DNA of 64,000 bases from Palsa-1033 sp963735455 (GTDB lineage Bacteria; Chloroflexota; Limnocylindria; Limnocylindrales; CSP1-4): contig CAVTKZ010000001.1 of assembly GCA_963735455.1 (NCBI GenBank), positions 310,001 to 374,000 on the forward strand. The letters run 5' to 3'. Positions 48,309 through 58,682 of this stretch are shown here, piece by piece. The first letter of the stretch is position 1. Each line of letters begins with the position of its first letter. The translations under genes were made by a program, and so were the position numbers. The notes beneath the pieces are model-generated. The model had not been told where the DNA came from, ran no database searches, and saw only the letters and a program-made list of their open reading frames with translations.

Positions 48309-50940
48309 ATGGACCTGAACAAATTTACGGAAAAATCGCAGGCCGCACTGACAGAGGCGCAGGCCATTGGCACACGTCACCAGCACCAGGCCGTAGATGT
48401 CGAACATCTTGCGCTGGCTCTGCTAGAACAAGAAGAGGGTCTCGTACCCCGCCTTTTGGAAAAGGCCGGCGTGTCGTCCGATCTGGTGAAAGAAAAGCTT
48501 CAGGAGGCGCTGAATCGCATTCCGCGCGTCTCCGGCGATACGATGACAGGCCAGGGGCTCTACGTCACTCAGCGGCTTAATAAGCTGCTCGTTACTGCCC
48601 AGGACGAAGCCAAAAAACTCAAGGACGACTATGTCAGCGTCGAACACCTGGTGCTGGCAATGTTCGCCGAACCGGCCACCACTGATATCGGAAAAATTTT
48701 CAAGACGCTCGACATCCGGCGCGAGAAATTCTTGCAGGCGTTGACCGAAGTCCGTGGCAATCAGCGCGTAACGAGCGCAAATCCCGAAGCCACCTACGAA
48801 GCGCTCGAAAAGTACGGACGCGACCTGACCCGACTGGCCGCGCAGAACAAGCTCGACCCGGTTATTGGCCGGGACGCGGAAATCCGGCGTTGTATTCAGG
48901 TGCTCTCACGCCGCACCAAGAATAACCCCGTGCTGATCGGCGAGCCTGGTGTGGGCAAGACTGCAATTGTCGAGGGCTTGGCCAGACGCATCGTATCCGG
49001 CGATGTGCCCGAAAGCCTCAAAGAGAAGCGCATCGTGGCGCTCGATCTCGGAGCGCTTATCGCGGGAGCGAAATATCGGGGCGAATTCGAGGAGCGGCTC
49101 AAGGCCGTGCTGCAGGAGGTTACCAAGGCACAGGGGCAGATCATCTTATTCGTAGACGAACTTCATACGATGGTTGGTGCCGGCAAGGCGGAAGGCTCAA
49201 TGGACGCGGGCAATATGCTCAAACCGATGCTCGCTCGGGGTGAACTTCACTGCATCGGTGCCACCACACTGGACGAATACCGCAAATACGTCGAGAAGGA
49301 TGCCGCTTTGGAGCGCCGTTTTCAACCGGTGATGGTCAACGAGCCAAGCGTCGAAGATACGGTTTCCATACTGCGTGGTCTGCGCGAGCGTTACGAATTG
49401 CATCATGGCGTTCGCATCCAGGACGGGGCGCTGGTGGCGGCCGCTCAACTCTCGCATCGCTACATCTCGGACCGCTTTCTCCCGGATAAGGCCATCGACC
49501 TGATTGACGAAGCTGCGGCCAAGCTGCGCACAGAGATGGAGTCTATGCCGGAAGAGCTTGAATCACTCGAGCGCCGTATTCTCCAGCTCGAAATTGAGCG
49601 CGAGGCTTTGCGCAAGGAAAAAGACCAGGCTTCAAAGGAACGTCTGGGCGCGCTGGAAAAAGAGCTGGCCAATCTCAAGAGCGACCGAGACGCGCTCAAA
49701 GCGCAGTGGGAAGGCGAAAAGCACGCCATAGATGACATCCAGAAACTTCGCACCGCTCTCGAATTGGCCCGGACCGAAATGGAACAGGCCCAACGCAGAG
49801 GTGACCTGACGCGGGTCGCCGAATACAAGTACGGGAAGATCCCGCAGCTCGAGCAGCAGCTCAAGGAGCACGAAGCCAAGGTCAGCGGTGATCGCACAAA
49901 GCGGCGTCTGCTGCAGGAGGAAGTCACAGCCGACGAGGTCGCTGACGTGGTCTCCAGGTGGACCGGAATTCCCGTGTCGCGCCTGCTGGAAGGCGAGAAG
50001 GAAAAACTCCTTCGGCTGGACCAGATTCTCCACGAACGTGTTGTGGGACAGGATGAAGCCGTGCAGGCGGTCGCCGACGCCGTGATCCGTGCCCGCTCCG
50101 GTCTCAAAGATCCTAAGCGCCCGATCGGTTCGTTCATTTTCCTCGGACCAACTGGTGTGGGCAAGACCGAATTGGCTCGCGCACTTGCCGAAAGCTTGTT
50201 CGATAGTGAGGAGAATATTGTGCGCATCGACATGAGCGAATACATGGAGAAGCACGCGGTGGCCCGGCTGATCGGGGCACCGCCTGGTTACATTGGCTAC
50301 GAGGAGGGAGGACAACTTACCGAATCGGTCCGCCGCAAGCCTTACTGTGTCGTGCTCTTCGACGAAATCGAAAAGGCGCACAACGACGTCTTTAACGTGC
50401 TTCTGCAAATCCTCGACGATGGGCGGCTTACCGACAGTCATGGCCGCACAGTGGATTTCAAGAACACCATCGTCATCATGACCTCGAACATTGGCAGTCC
50501 CTCATCTCATCGAAAACGCGAGCGAACGGGGCGAAATAGCGGAGCATGTCCGCAACAAGGTGATGGGTGAATTGCGGGTCCACTTCCGGCCTGAGTTCCT
50601 CAATCGGGTGGATGAAATCGTGCTGTTCAAGCCGCTGACCCTCTCCGAGATCGAACGAATCATCGACCTCCAGGTCAAATTGCTGCGCGTCCGGCTACTC
50701 GAGCGGCACCTCGAACTGGAACTGACAGAAGCAGCGAAGGAGTACATCGCACGTGAGGGCTACGACCCGGTCTATGGCGCTCGGCCGCTGAAGCGATACC
50801 TGCAGCGCCATCTGGAGACCGCGTTGTCACGACAAATCCTGGCCGGCACGATTCCGGAAAACAGCCGGGTTACGGTGGATTGCAAGAAGGGTCAACTCAC
50901 ATTCGAGTCAGTGCCGCTTCGGAAAGACGAAGGACAATGA
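48309..50940 (+). pseudogene. clpB: ClpB disaggregase, one-base frameshift near the C-terminus
   Basis: Hsp100-type AAA+ disaggregase that resolves protein aggregates with DnaK. It has the N-domain (DLNKFTEKSQAALTEAQAIG), AAA-1 with Walker A GEPGVGKT near residue 211, a coiled-coil middle domain (about 400-530), and AAA-2 with GPTGVGKT near 613. After MTSNIGSP the frame breaks. Removing one C from the CCC at 50499-50501 restores SPHLIENASERGEIAEHV and the rest, through FLNRVDEIVLFKPL and GARPLKRYLQRHLETAL to the stop at 50940. The corrected protein would be 876 residues, the normal length. Without correction the product lacks the last 150 residues needed for hexamer function. An assembly error is likely. 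The MerR-type gene overlaps the stop. Confidence 0.92.
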
Positions 50941-51278
50941 AAAAGTTTGGCAATCCGGTTGAAACGCCTATAACCGCGCTGCAACTCTTCGAACCCGACG
51001 CGCGCGCCGTGTACACGCTGGACGCGGTAGCGAGCCTGACCCAGGTGCGCCGACGCCTCATCGTCGTTTATTGCAAACACGGACTTGTGTCGCCGGTGAT
51101 GGATCCCGCATGCAGTGGCTGGTATTTTAATGATGAGGCTATTCGGATTTTGCGCCGCATCGAGTATCTACGGACCGCTTATGGCCTCAATTTGATTGGC
51201 ATCAAGCTCATTATGGACCTGCTAACTGAGGTTGAACGATTGCGCGAAGAGCTCAAATTTCGGCGGCGGCGACTATAA
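50937..51278 (+). CDS. MerR-type small regulator (CbpM/HspR-like)
   Basis: Protein of 113 residues whose ATG overlaps the clpB stop (ATGA). The sequence VYTLDAVASLTQVRRRLIVV followed by YCKHGLVSPV matches the helix-turn-helix and wing of MerR-family proteins. IRILRRIEYLRTAYGLNLIG resembles the second helix pair, and the C-terminus is a short coiled coil (LLTEVERLREELKFRRR). Such genes next to chaperone genes include HspR repressors and the CbpA modulator CbpM. It may control or modulate the clpB operon. No cysteine cluster for metal sensing is present. Confidence 0.78.
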   Translation: MKKFGNPVETPITALQLFEPDARAVYTLDAVASLTQVRRRLIVVYCKHGLVSPVMDPACSGWYFNDEAIRILRRIEYLRTAYGLNLIGIKLIMDLLTEVERLREELKFRRRRL

Positions 51279-51708
51279 GTAACAGATGCGCAGTGTCAGC
51301 TTAAGAGCACCCCCGAAGATGCGAGGCAACCGCAGATCGCACTCCCAGATGCAGAGCAGTAGGTTGGCCTGCGAGCAGCGCCTCCCCGCTGCAAGGTTTA
51401 GGATGAGAAGATCGACATGAGGCGACTCGGAACCTGACATGCGTTTCTTTCCGCAAGATCGCAATTCACTCCCGTTTGAAGCAAAGACAACGAGCGGATC
51501 GGAACGTGCAGGCCCTTTGGCGATGCGCGAGACGACGTTGTAATTCCAATGCCGCTCAGTTCCCGGCATTCGACTGTCGAGAATGACGCATCGCGTCCCT
51601 CAGATGCGGAGAATCGTAGTCTCGTCCTGGACTCTTTGCCTCGAGTCGTCGCTCGTCGCGGTCGTCGGTCGGGTTGTCGCGCCTATGTCGATGCGCGCCA
51701 TTGCGCGG
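51279..51708 (-). pseudogene. Gene-free region, possible response-regulator remnant
   Basis: No intact gene. On the minus strand, bases about 51330-51510 encode PLVVFASNGSELRSCGKKRM followed by SPHVDLLILNLA. This faintly resembles the middle of a CheY/Rcp1-type receiver domain, but the phosphoacceptor Asp region is altered and both ends are missing. I consider it weak. Confidence 0.25.
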
Positions 51709-52476
51709 TCAGGCTCCCATGCGGCTGATGAAAATGTAGCTGGCGCGCGCGGTCTCAGCAGGATTGGCTGGCTTGTCATGCTCCACCACCATCCACTTCG
51801 CACCGGCCGCGCGGGCGGCCTGCCACAGGTCGCGCCAGTCCAGCACGCCGGCACCGACATCCGCCCAGCCGTCCTGGTCCTCGTTTTGCCCTTGCGGCGC
51901 GATATCCTTCACGTGCGCGGAGACGATGCGGTCCCGATAGCGCTCCATCCATTCCTTGGGATCGGCGCCGCCCCGTACCAGCCAAGCGATATCCACTTGC
52001 CAAGCGAGCGGGCTGCCCTCCGCCGCCTCGAAGATCAGCTCCAGCGCAGTCTTCACGCCATCTTTCGGTGCGAGTTCCCAGTGGTGGTTGTGATAGCCGA
52101 AGGTGATCCCCTGGTCGCGCATGCGCTCGGCGATTTCGCTGAGTTCGCTCCCTAGCGCGCGCCAGAACGGCGCGTCGCTCTGCCGTTGTTCTGACGGCAC
52201 GGCAGGCATGAAGAGCTGGTCGCAGCCCAGTGTGCGACAGGCCCGTACAACGACGTCGGGCCGCTCCCGAAGCGCCTCCATGCTTACGTGGCTGGATGAT
52301 ACCTTGAGTCCCCGCGCGTCGAGCTTGGCGCGTACGCTCTCGGCCTCGTCCAGGTGGGAGCCGACGGTCTCGACATGAGCGTAGCCGGCTTGTTTGGCGG
52401 CGTCCAGCACACGGTCAAGCTCGCCTAGCGAGCGCAGAGTGTACAGTTGAATGGAGAGGATGTCGGTATTGTTCAT
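51709..52476 (-). CDS. Sugar phosphate isomerase/epimerase-like TIM-barrel protein
   Basis: Protein of 255 residues from the ATG at 52476 (GAGGA upstream). An upstream start at 52524 is less likely. The xylose-isomerase-like TIM barrel is shown by ILSIQLYTLRSLGELDRVLD, KQAGYAHVETVGSHLDEAES, GITFGYHNHHWELAP with metal-ligand His, PLAWQVDIAWLVRGGADPKE, and IVSAHVKDIA; the ending KWMVVEHDKPANPAETA is typical. Relatives isomerise sugars or inositols in the cytoplasm. The substrate is unknown. The hydrolase gene upstream ends 44 bases before this start on the same strand, so the two probably form an operon. Confidence 0.87.
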   Translation of the reverse strand: MNNTDILSIQLYTLRSLGELDRVLDAAKQAGYAHVETVGSHLDEAESVRAKLDARGLKVSSSHVSMEALRERPDVVVRACRTLGCDQLFMPAVPSEQRQSDAPFWRALGSELSEIAERMRDQGITFGYHNHHWELAPKDGVKTALELIFEAAEGSPLAWQVDIAWLVRGGADPKEWMERYRDRIVSAHVKDIAPQGQNEDQDGWADVGAGVLDWRDLWQAARAAGAKWMVVEHDKPANPAETARASYIFISRMGA

Positions 52477-52520
52477 AGGGGTCCTCGTGGCCAGTGGGAT
52501 CTGGAGCGCCAAACGGTTGG

Positions 52521-53228
52521 TCACTGCGCCAGCCCATTTGCACTCTCAAACTTCAATTCCAGGAAATCGTAAAGGTTCTTTTTGTTACAATCCGCGCTCA
52601 ACAGGGAACCGCAGTAAGCCTGCGCTGCCATTTGGACGTGGGACAGTTCGACTGTATCTCGGTTCTCTTCGGGAAGGTGATCGCAGAGCACAGAGCTGAA
52701 TGTCTTCCACGCGTCGCTCCTGTTGCGATACTCACCGTATCGAAGCCATCCTCGCGCACCGAGCGCCAGGCCTGAGAGGATGGCGGTCATTTCCTCGCGA
52801 TCTCGTGGAGGCTGCGGATCGACGACACCCCAAGCCTGTACCACGTCCGGATAGGCCGAAATTAACTGGAGTACGCCGAGCCCTCCCCGGCTGAAGCCTG
52901 TCGCCACTACCCGCCGCTTGGTATAGCGATTAGCCAGGAACTCGGCCAGCCCCCTCGCGTAGTCCCGCCAGTTCCAGTCGTCCAAACTCGGAATAGCCGG
53001 CGCTTGCGGCGCAATGACGACAGTTCCGGGAAGGCGACCGAGTATGGCCTGAAACGGCGGCGTTTGATGGAGACAAACCAGCGGGAGCGCGCCGAGCGAC
53101 GAACCCGCTTCACCCCTGCCATGCAAAAACAGAAGAATGGGGGAATCCTGATCCAAGTCAGGCTCGACCACCAGAGCGGATAACTGGCCGACGCCAGCAG
53201 CCGGAATTATGACGGTATCGGCGCGCAT
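52521..53228 (-). CDS. Alpha/beta-hydrolase (esterase/phospholipase-like)
   Basis: Product of 235 residues from the ATG at 53228 with GGAAAGG upstream. The open frame continues to 53375, but that part shows no protein character. Motifs are ILLFLHGRGEAGSSLGAL (oxyanion-hole HG), VVIAPQAPAI, and the nucleophile elbow VATGFSRGGLGVLQLI (G-F-S-R-G). An Asp/His pair toward the C-terminus is plausible (GVVDPQPP and ELSHVQMAAQAYC). It probably hydrolyses an ester or acts like predicted peptidase/feruloyl-esterase-type proteins. No signal peptide was seen in the chosen frame. It precedes the isomerase gene in a likely two-gene operon. Confidence 0.75.
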   Translation of the reverse strand: MRADTVIIPAAGVGQLSALVVEPDLDQDSPILLFLHGRGEAGSSLGALPLVCLHQTPPFQAILGRLPGTVVIAPQAPAIPSLDDWNWRDYARGLAEFLANRYTKRRVVATGFSRGGLGVLQLISAYPDVVQAWGVVDPQPPRDREEMTAILSGLALGARGWLRYGEYRNRSDAWKTFSSVLCDHLPEENRDTVELSHVQMAAQAYCGSLLSADCNKKNLYDFLELKFESANGLAQ

Positions 53229-53522
53229 TACCTTTCCATCGATGCCATGCCTGACGATACGCGAGTGGATCCGGTATCGCAGGTGCCTGAACCCTACACG
53301 TGACGTCACAGCGAGGCAATTTCTTTGGGCTGTCATTTCCACGCGCGGTTTAGTGTCCTGTCCCCGACAGGACACTGGCGCCTCCTTCAGGGCGCGTCGC
53401 CGCGGGTGATCTGCTCTTGCGGTGGCCCCTAATCGTAATCGTCCTCGAGCTCGTCCTCGACCTCAGTCCCGGCAGGGCGAGAATTTAGAGCAAGCTAGCT
53501 ACATCAGGTTGAGGTTTGACCG
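53229..53522. repeat. Repeats upstream of the hydrolase gene
   Basis: GTGTCCTGTCCCCGACAGGACAC (about 53350-53372) is a near-perfect palindrome. It is followed by GGCGCCTCCTTCAGGGCGCG, related to one near 18000. At 53440-53465 an arm of the GAGGACGAG family appears (CGTCCTCGAGCTCGTCCTCG). Confidence 0.55.
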
Positions 53523-53765
53523 CTATTCTTCCGGCCAACCTGAAAAGTACCGTTCTCTCCAATGCTGCGATCTCGACGTCCGTCGAAAGGGTTTGGGTCT
53601 TTGGCCGCGCTCCTGGAGCCGATCCCCGACTAGATCCAGAAATTCATCTATCGGCAGTCCCGCGGCCTTCGCTTCGTCTGCATAAAAGTCACGAAAAGCC
53701 TTTGCCCACGTTCCGCGTTGGAAGTGTCTTCCTCCATGCCGGTGGTCCTCGAGTTGCCTTTTCAT
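53523..53765 (-). CDS. Small hypothetical protein
   Basis: Frame of 80 residues, ATG at 53765. The sequence has a plausible protein character: WAKAFRDFYADEAKAAGLPI, then DEFLDLVGDRLQERGQRP, then an Arg/Trp-rich end (HWRERYFSGWPEE). It lies between two arms of the GAGGACGAG repeat family (53440 and 53850), so it may be cargo of a repeat element. No family is recognised. It could also be a chance frame. Confidence 0.35.
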   Translation of the reverse strand: MKRQLEDHRHGGRHFQRGTWAKAFRDFYADEAKAAGLPIDEFLDLVGDRLQERGQRPKPFRRTSRSQHWRERYFSGWPEE

Positions 53766-54139
53766 CCACTAATATTTTCGACCTTCGAAAGATAGGCTTT
53801 AGTCGTTTCGAATCGCTAAATGCTCCCTTGCTCGATCTTTGATTCCCCAATCGAACTCGTCCTCGCCTTCGACCTCCGCTGGTCAAGGAGAGCGTCGAGT
53901 TAAGCTGTTGAAAAGAGGAGTGAGTGCATCATGAAATAAGGAGGTTGAATTAGCGCGTTGTCCGGCCTTCTTCTTGCGTTTTTGACGGTCATATCTAAAG
54001 CTACGCCGGTGATGAAGAAAACCCGGTCGGGCACCAAACATTGTGAACTAAACCATCCCAAGCATTCTACACGCACTCAGTGCGCGTCGCACGGTCGCAA
54101 GCAGGATTAATTTCAACGATCTGGGAGGAATCGAAAAGC
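53766..54139. other. Intergenic region before uppP
   Basis: It includes a second GAGGACGAG-type arm near 53848-53878 (CTCGTCCTCGCCTTCGACC) and AT-richer sequence with no gene. GGAGG at 54124-54128 is a good ribosome site for a GTG at 54140. Confidence 0.45.
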
Positions 54140-54998
54140 GTGAATTTTTCTTCAAATCCTGATTCTCGGACTGGTTCAAGGCGCGGCAGAGCTTTTGCCA
54201 ATTTCGAGCTCGGCTCACGTGATTGTTGCTGAGAAACTCATGGGCCTTGATCCCTCCAGCCCGGAGATGACTTTCCTGCTGGTGATGCTTCACACCGGAA
54301 CGATGTTTGCCGTCATTGTTTATTTTTGGAACGCCTGGCGCGAACATTATTTCTCAAGTGTTGCCGGCTTTAGGATCGTCGCAGTCAACGTGGTAATCGC
54401 GACCATCATTACGGGCATCGTCGGCTTGGCGCTTCAATTGGTGATCGAGAAGGTTTTTTTAAAGGGTGCAGAAAAGTCGGACGTGGAAGTCCTTTTCTCG
54501 AAGCTTCCGCTGATTGGCGGCGCACTATTGGCAGCCGGCCTGTTGATTATTTATTCCGGTATACGCGAAGAAAAAAATCGGCGTGGCGACGATGTGAATG
54601 CTTCGCGCGCGTGCTGGATTGGCGCTATTCAGGGCCTGTGCTTACCGTTTCGCGGCTTCTCCCGTTCGGGCGCGACCATCTCGACAGGTTTACTGCTTGG
54701 AATTGGTAAGCGCCGCATGGAAGAGTTCAGTTTCGCTTTGGCCGTGGTATTGACGCCACCGGTGATTGCCAGAGAGTCGCTTCGCCTGTTCAAGTCGCAT
54801 TCTGAGGCGACTCAACCTTCGCATCTGGTTCAACTCGCGCTGCCGGGCTTACTTGGCATGGTTTGCAGTTTCGTGGCCGGGTTACTGGCGCTCTGGCTAT
54901 TGTCGCGATGGTTAGAGGCGGGTCGCTGGAAGCTTTTTGGTTATTACTGCCTCGTTGCAGCGATCGTCGTCTTTGGCCTGGCTTTTGCTGGGTTTTGA
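54140..54998 (+). CDS. uppP: Undecaprenyl-diphosphatase UppP (BacA), 5' frame broken by one base
   Basis: Integral membrane enzyme that recycles undecaprenyl pyrophosphate for peptidoglycan and surface polysaccharide synthesis. The long frame starts late (from about 54195: LPISSSAHVIVAEKLMGLDP). The family N-terminus is readable just upstream as LQILILGLVQGAAELLPISS, in the same frame but without a start codon. With one T removed from the TTTTT at 54145-54149, translation from the GTG at 54140 gives MNFLQILILGLVQG, joining perfectly. The second conserved block (LPFRGFSRSGATIS) has the catalytic Arg/Ser. Six or more hydrophobic helices follow. The corrected length is 285 residues. It belongs with the many glycan genes of the window. 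No operon partner is obvious. Confidence 0.88.
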
Positions 54999-55353
54999 AT
55001 CTTTTTCTCCTTGGGCATCTTGAAAAACGGCCAACTGACCTGCGGCGACATCACCATTATAAATGGTTAAAAACCGGTTGGGTCACCCGCGATTCCCGAA
55101 TCCATTTTGCATTTCGGAATGGTTGAGTAGCTCGTTCGTATCGATGAGAAAGGCTCTTTCGAGCGATTGCGTTGCTGGTGACAGGCGATATAGCTTTCCA
55201 GGCTCGTCAAAAGGCTTGGTTCGGTCCAAGAAGCCATACGAGAGAGGGTGATCCTCCAATGATTATCCGAATTAAAAAGAGCCGCGTTTATTATCCGCCA
55301 GCGATTGCCTGGTCAAAGTCAGCCCGTTCGTCTCCAAAGGCGGAAAACAGCTT
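54999..55353. other. Intergenic region with a single repeat end
   Basis: Bases 55031-55068 (GGCCAACTGACCTGCGGCGA then CATCACCATTATAAATGG) match the end of the 27240/33772 element family in one orientation only. The rest has no recognisable gene and probably holds the promoter for the RND pump genes. Confidence 0.5.
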
Positions 55354-58300
55354 ATGATGTGGATCGTAAAGATCGCGCTCAGGGCTCCATATACGTTTAC
55401 CGTTCTGGGAGCATTATTGCTGATTGGAGGCGCGCTCAGCGCACTCCAGATGCCAAAGGATATCTTTCCAGCGATTAACATCCCGGTCGTGGGTATCATC
55501 TGGACCTATAGTGGGATGCCCGCTCAGGAAATTGCAGAGCGTATTACTACCATATCTGAGAGGGCCTCCACCACGACGGTTAATAACATCGAACACATCG
55601 AATCCAACTCTTTTGATGGGATAGCCGTCATCAAGATTTATCTGCATCCGGGAGCCAGTATCAATGCGGCGATAGCTGAAGTGACGGCCTCATGTCAGAC
55701 GATTCTTAAAACGATGCCGCCCGGCGTTACTCCACCGAATATTATTAGCTATAACGCCGCGAATGTTCCGGTTCTGCAGTTAAGTGTGGGTGGGAAGAAA
55801 TTCTCCGAACAGGAACTCTACGACTTCGCAACCAACTTTATTCGCACCCAATTGGCGACCGTGCAAGGCTCATCTATTCCACTGCCGTACGGAGGAAAGG
55901 TCCGGGCCGTATCGGTGGACCTCGATCCGAGCAAGCTGCAAGGTTACAATATCGCATCCCAGGAGGTCGCCGACGCGATCAACCGACAAAGTGTTGTGGT
56001 GCCTTCGGGCACCGTAAAGATCGGCGTGCGCGAGTACGACGTTCTGATTAATGGGAGTACCGACACGATTCAGGCGCTCAACAATCTGCCAATAAAACAG
56101 GTGAACGGCGCGACGATTTATATCCGGGATGTTGCTAACGTACGCGATGGCTATACGCCACAGGTGAACATGGTCGTCTCGAATGGGATAAAGGGAGCGC
56201 TGCTACCGGTCCTCAAAAATGGCAACGCATCGACTTTGGACGTCGTATCCCGAGTGGTGAAGGCACTACCTCAGATAGCCGCGACATTGCCCCAGGGTCT
56301 GCAGATTAAGCCGCTCTTCGATCAGTCGGTTTTCGTTAGCTCGGCTTTGGACGGCGTTATCCGGGAGGGGGTCATCGCGGCGTCGTTGACTGCCGTGATG
56401 ATTCTGCTCTTTCTTGGATCGTGGCGCAGTACGCTAGTGGTAGCCACGTCTATCCCGCTTTCGATCTGTTTTTCCGTGCTTGCGTTACATGTGATGGGAC
56501 AGACCATCAACATTATGACGCTGGGCGGCCTCGCGTTGGCCGTTGGCATCCTTGTCGACGACGCGACGGTGGAAATCGAAAACATCCATCGAAATCTGGC
56601 GATGAAAAAATCGATGATCGATGCGATCCTCGATGGCGCCCAGGAGATTGCCACGCCAGCTTTTGTCGCGACGCTCTGCATCTGTATTGTGTTCGTGCCG
56701 ATATTTTTATTAGGGGGAGTTGCTTATTACTTGTTCTCGCCTCTGGCGATGGCCGTCGTCTTTGCGATGGTGGCTTCCTACTTTCTGTCCCGTACGGTCG
56801 TGCCAACCATGGTGAATTTCTTGCTCATAAATGAGCATCATACGGCGAGCCCGAGTGACCTTAAGTCTTCACGTCGGAATTGGTTCGTCTGCCTCCACGA
56901 AGGATTTAATGAGGGTTTCGAGAAACTGCGGAACTTTTACTCCGCGCGGCTGGAGTGGGCGCTCAGTCACGGACGTCTGGTGATCGGAGTAATGATGACT
57001 GCCGTAGTACTCTCGCTCCTTCTCATAACCCCCTTCCTCGGCGAAGATTTTTTCCCGTTGGTCGACGCCGGCCAATTCGTCCTCCACGTTCGTGCCCCTG
57101 TCGGCACACGCATCGAGGAGACGCAGCACGTATTTTCCCAGGTTGAAGATGTGATCCGCAGGGTGATCCCTCAGGACGAGATTGACTTGGTCCTCGAGAA
57201 CATTGGATTGCCGACGAACCTCAATATCGCCTTGGGCGACACCGCGACGATCGGCTCCGCAGACGGTGATATCCTTGTCTCACTAAACAAGGAGAAGCAT
57301 GGTCCAACCTGGAGTTATGTGAAGAAGATCCGCCAACAGTTGATCGCCGAGTACCCCGATTATACATATTTCGTCGAGCCTTCGGACATCGTTGACCAAA
57401 CTATTAACGCGGGTCTTCCCGCGCCGATTGACGTTCAGGTGGTAGGCCATGATCAAAAGAACTATGAAATCGCTGAAGAGCTCCGCCAAAGATTTATGGG
57501 GATTCCCGGAGCTGTGGATGTGAACATTCATCAGGTCATCGATAACCCGTCATTGCTCGTGAAGATCGACCGCACCCGATCCGATCAGCTGGGCCTGACT
57601 GAGAAACAGATCGCTGATGATCTCCTTATCTCGTTAGCGGGCAGCGGACAAACGGCTCCTAACTTATGGCTGAACCCGAAGAATGGGGTTAGTTACAGTA
57701 TCGTGGTCCAGACCCCGCAATACCTGATTAACTCGATTTCGGCCATTAATCTGACGCAAATCACGTCGGCCAGCAGACCGGCACTTCCCCTCAGCAATAT
57801 GGGGTATCAAACACCAATCACAGGACTCACGGGCGGTAGCGGTCGCCCACCCCAACTCCTCAGCAATCTGGCGTCCATCGAACACATTTCGACTCCAGTC
57901 GTCGTAAGTCACTACAACGTCCAGCCTGTATTTGACATTTATGCCAATGCCCAAGACAGAGATCTGGGAGGTATCGCTCACCAAGTGCAGAAAATCGTGG
58001 ACGATATGAAGCAACGTCTCCCGCGCGGTACCACGCTGGCAATCCGAGGACAGGTTCAAAGCATGGACAGCTCTTACCTTGGACTTGGCATCGGCATCGC
58101 TTTTGCCATTCTGCTAGTTTACTTCCTAATGGTGGTCAACTTTCAAAGTTGGCTGGACCCGTTCATCATAATTATGGCTCTTCCGGGCGCCGTTACCGGG
58201 ATTGTCTGGATGCTTTTCCTTACTCGTACAACCATTAGTGTGCCGGCATGGATGGGCGCGATTATGTGCATCGGGGTCGCGACGTCGAACAGCATTTTAG

Positions 58301-58647
58301 TGGTGACCTTTGCCAACGAACAGCTCCGCGTTGGAAAGAACCCGCGCGAAGCGGCACATGCCGCGGGATTTACACGACTCCGACCTGTCTTGATGACTGC
58401 CCTGGCCATGGTCCTCGGCATGTTGCCGATGTCTCTTGGGCTGGGCGACGGCGGCGAACAAAACGCACCCCTTGGACGTGCGGTAATCGGTGGCTTGCTG
58501 ATCGCCACCTTCTTTACCCTCTTTTTCGTTCCGGTCGTTTACAGGCTTCTCAAACGAAACTTCAAACTGCACGACTTGCATCCGCGGCTGCGCTCGCATT
58601 CGTCGGACGAGAATTGCCTAACAGCACCTCTACGATCGATCGGGTAA
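55354..58647 (+). CDS. RND efflux transporter permease (AcrB/MexF-like)
   Basis: Inner-membrane proton-driven exporter of 1097 residues. It has the twelve-helix layout with two large periplasmic loops: MWIVKIALRAPYTFTVLGAL (TM1), FPAINIPVVGIIWTYSGMP (porter domain), the TM4 proton-relay pair in GGLALAVGILVDDATVEIEN, and the second half starting near residue 545 (LVIGVMMTAVVLSLLLITPF). MGAIMCIGVATSNSILVVTF and LRPVLMTALAMVLGMLPMSL close the family signature. The typical AcrB-like length is 1030-1050; the extra residues are mostly C-terminal. The adaptor gene follows 35 bases downstream, which reverses the common adaptor-permease order. No outer-membrane TolC-type gene is in the window. The exported compound is unknown. 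Confidence 0.93.
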   Translation: MMWIVKIALRAPYTFTVLGALLLIGGALSALQMPKDIFPAINIPVVGIIWTYSGMPAQEIAERITTISERASTTTVNNIEHIESNSFDGIAVIKIYLHPGASINAAIAEVTASCQTILKTMPPGVTPPNIISYNAANVPVLQLSVGGKKFSEQELYDFATNFIRTQLATVQGSSIPLPYGGKVRAVSVDLDPSKLQGYNIASQEVADAINRQSVVVPSGTVKIGVREYDVLINGSTDTIQALNNLPIKQVNGATIYIRDVANVRDGYTPQVNMVVSNGIKGALLPVLKNGNASTLDVVSRVVKALPQIAATLPQGLQIKPLFDQSVFVSSALDGVIREGVIAASLTAVMILLFLGSWRSTLVVATSIPLSICFSVLALHVMGQTINIMTLGGLALAVGILVDDATVEIENIHRNLAMKKSMIDAILDGAQEIATPAFVATLCICIVFVPIFLLGGVAYYLFSPLAMAVVFAMVASYFLSRTVVPTMVNFLLINEHHTASPSDLKSSRRNWFVCLHEGFNEGFEKLRNFYSARLEWALSHGRLVIGVMMTAVVLSLLLITPFLGEDFFPLVDAGQFVLHVRAPVGTRIEETQHVFSQVEDVIRRVIPQDEIDLVLENIGLPTNLNIALGDTATIGSADGDILVSLNKEKHGPTWSYVKKIRQQLIAEYPDYTYFVEPSDIVDQTINAGLPAPIDVQVVGHDQKNYEIAEELRQRFMGIPGAVDVNIHQVIDNPSLLVKIDRTRSDQLGLTEKQIADDLLISLAGSGQTAPNLWLNPKNGVSYSIVVQTPQYLINSISAINLTQITSASRPALPLSNMGYQTPITGLTGGSGRPPQLLSNLASIEHISTPVVVSHYNVQPVFDIYANAQDRDLGGIAHQVQKIVDDMKQRLPRGTTLAIRGQVQSMDSSYLGLGIGIAFAILLVYFLMVVNFQSWLDPFIIIMALPGAVTGIVWMLFLTRTTISVPAWMGAIMCIGVATSNSILVVTFANEQLRVGKNPREAAHAAGFTRLRPVLMTALAMVLGMLPMSLGLGDGGEQNAPLGRAVIGGLLIATFFTLFFVPVVYRLLKRNFKLHDLHPRLRSHSSDENCLTAPLRSIG

Positions 58648-58682
58648 CTTTGAAACCTTATTGCTAACCCCGGAGGGAGACG

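Noticed and set aside
48309..50940. clpB as two separate genes
   Set aside because: The two frames join perfectly after removing one C at 50499-50501, restoring an uninterrupted AAA-2 domain.
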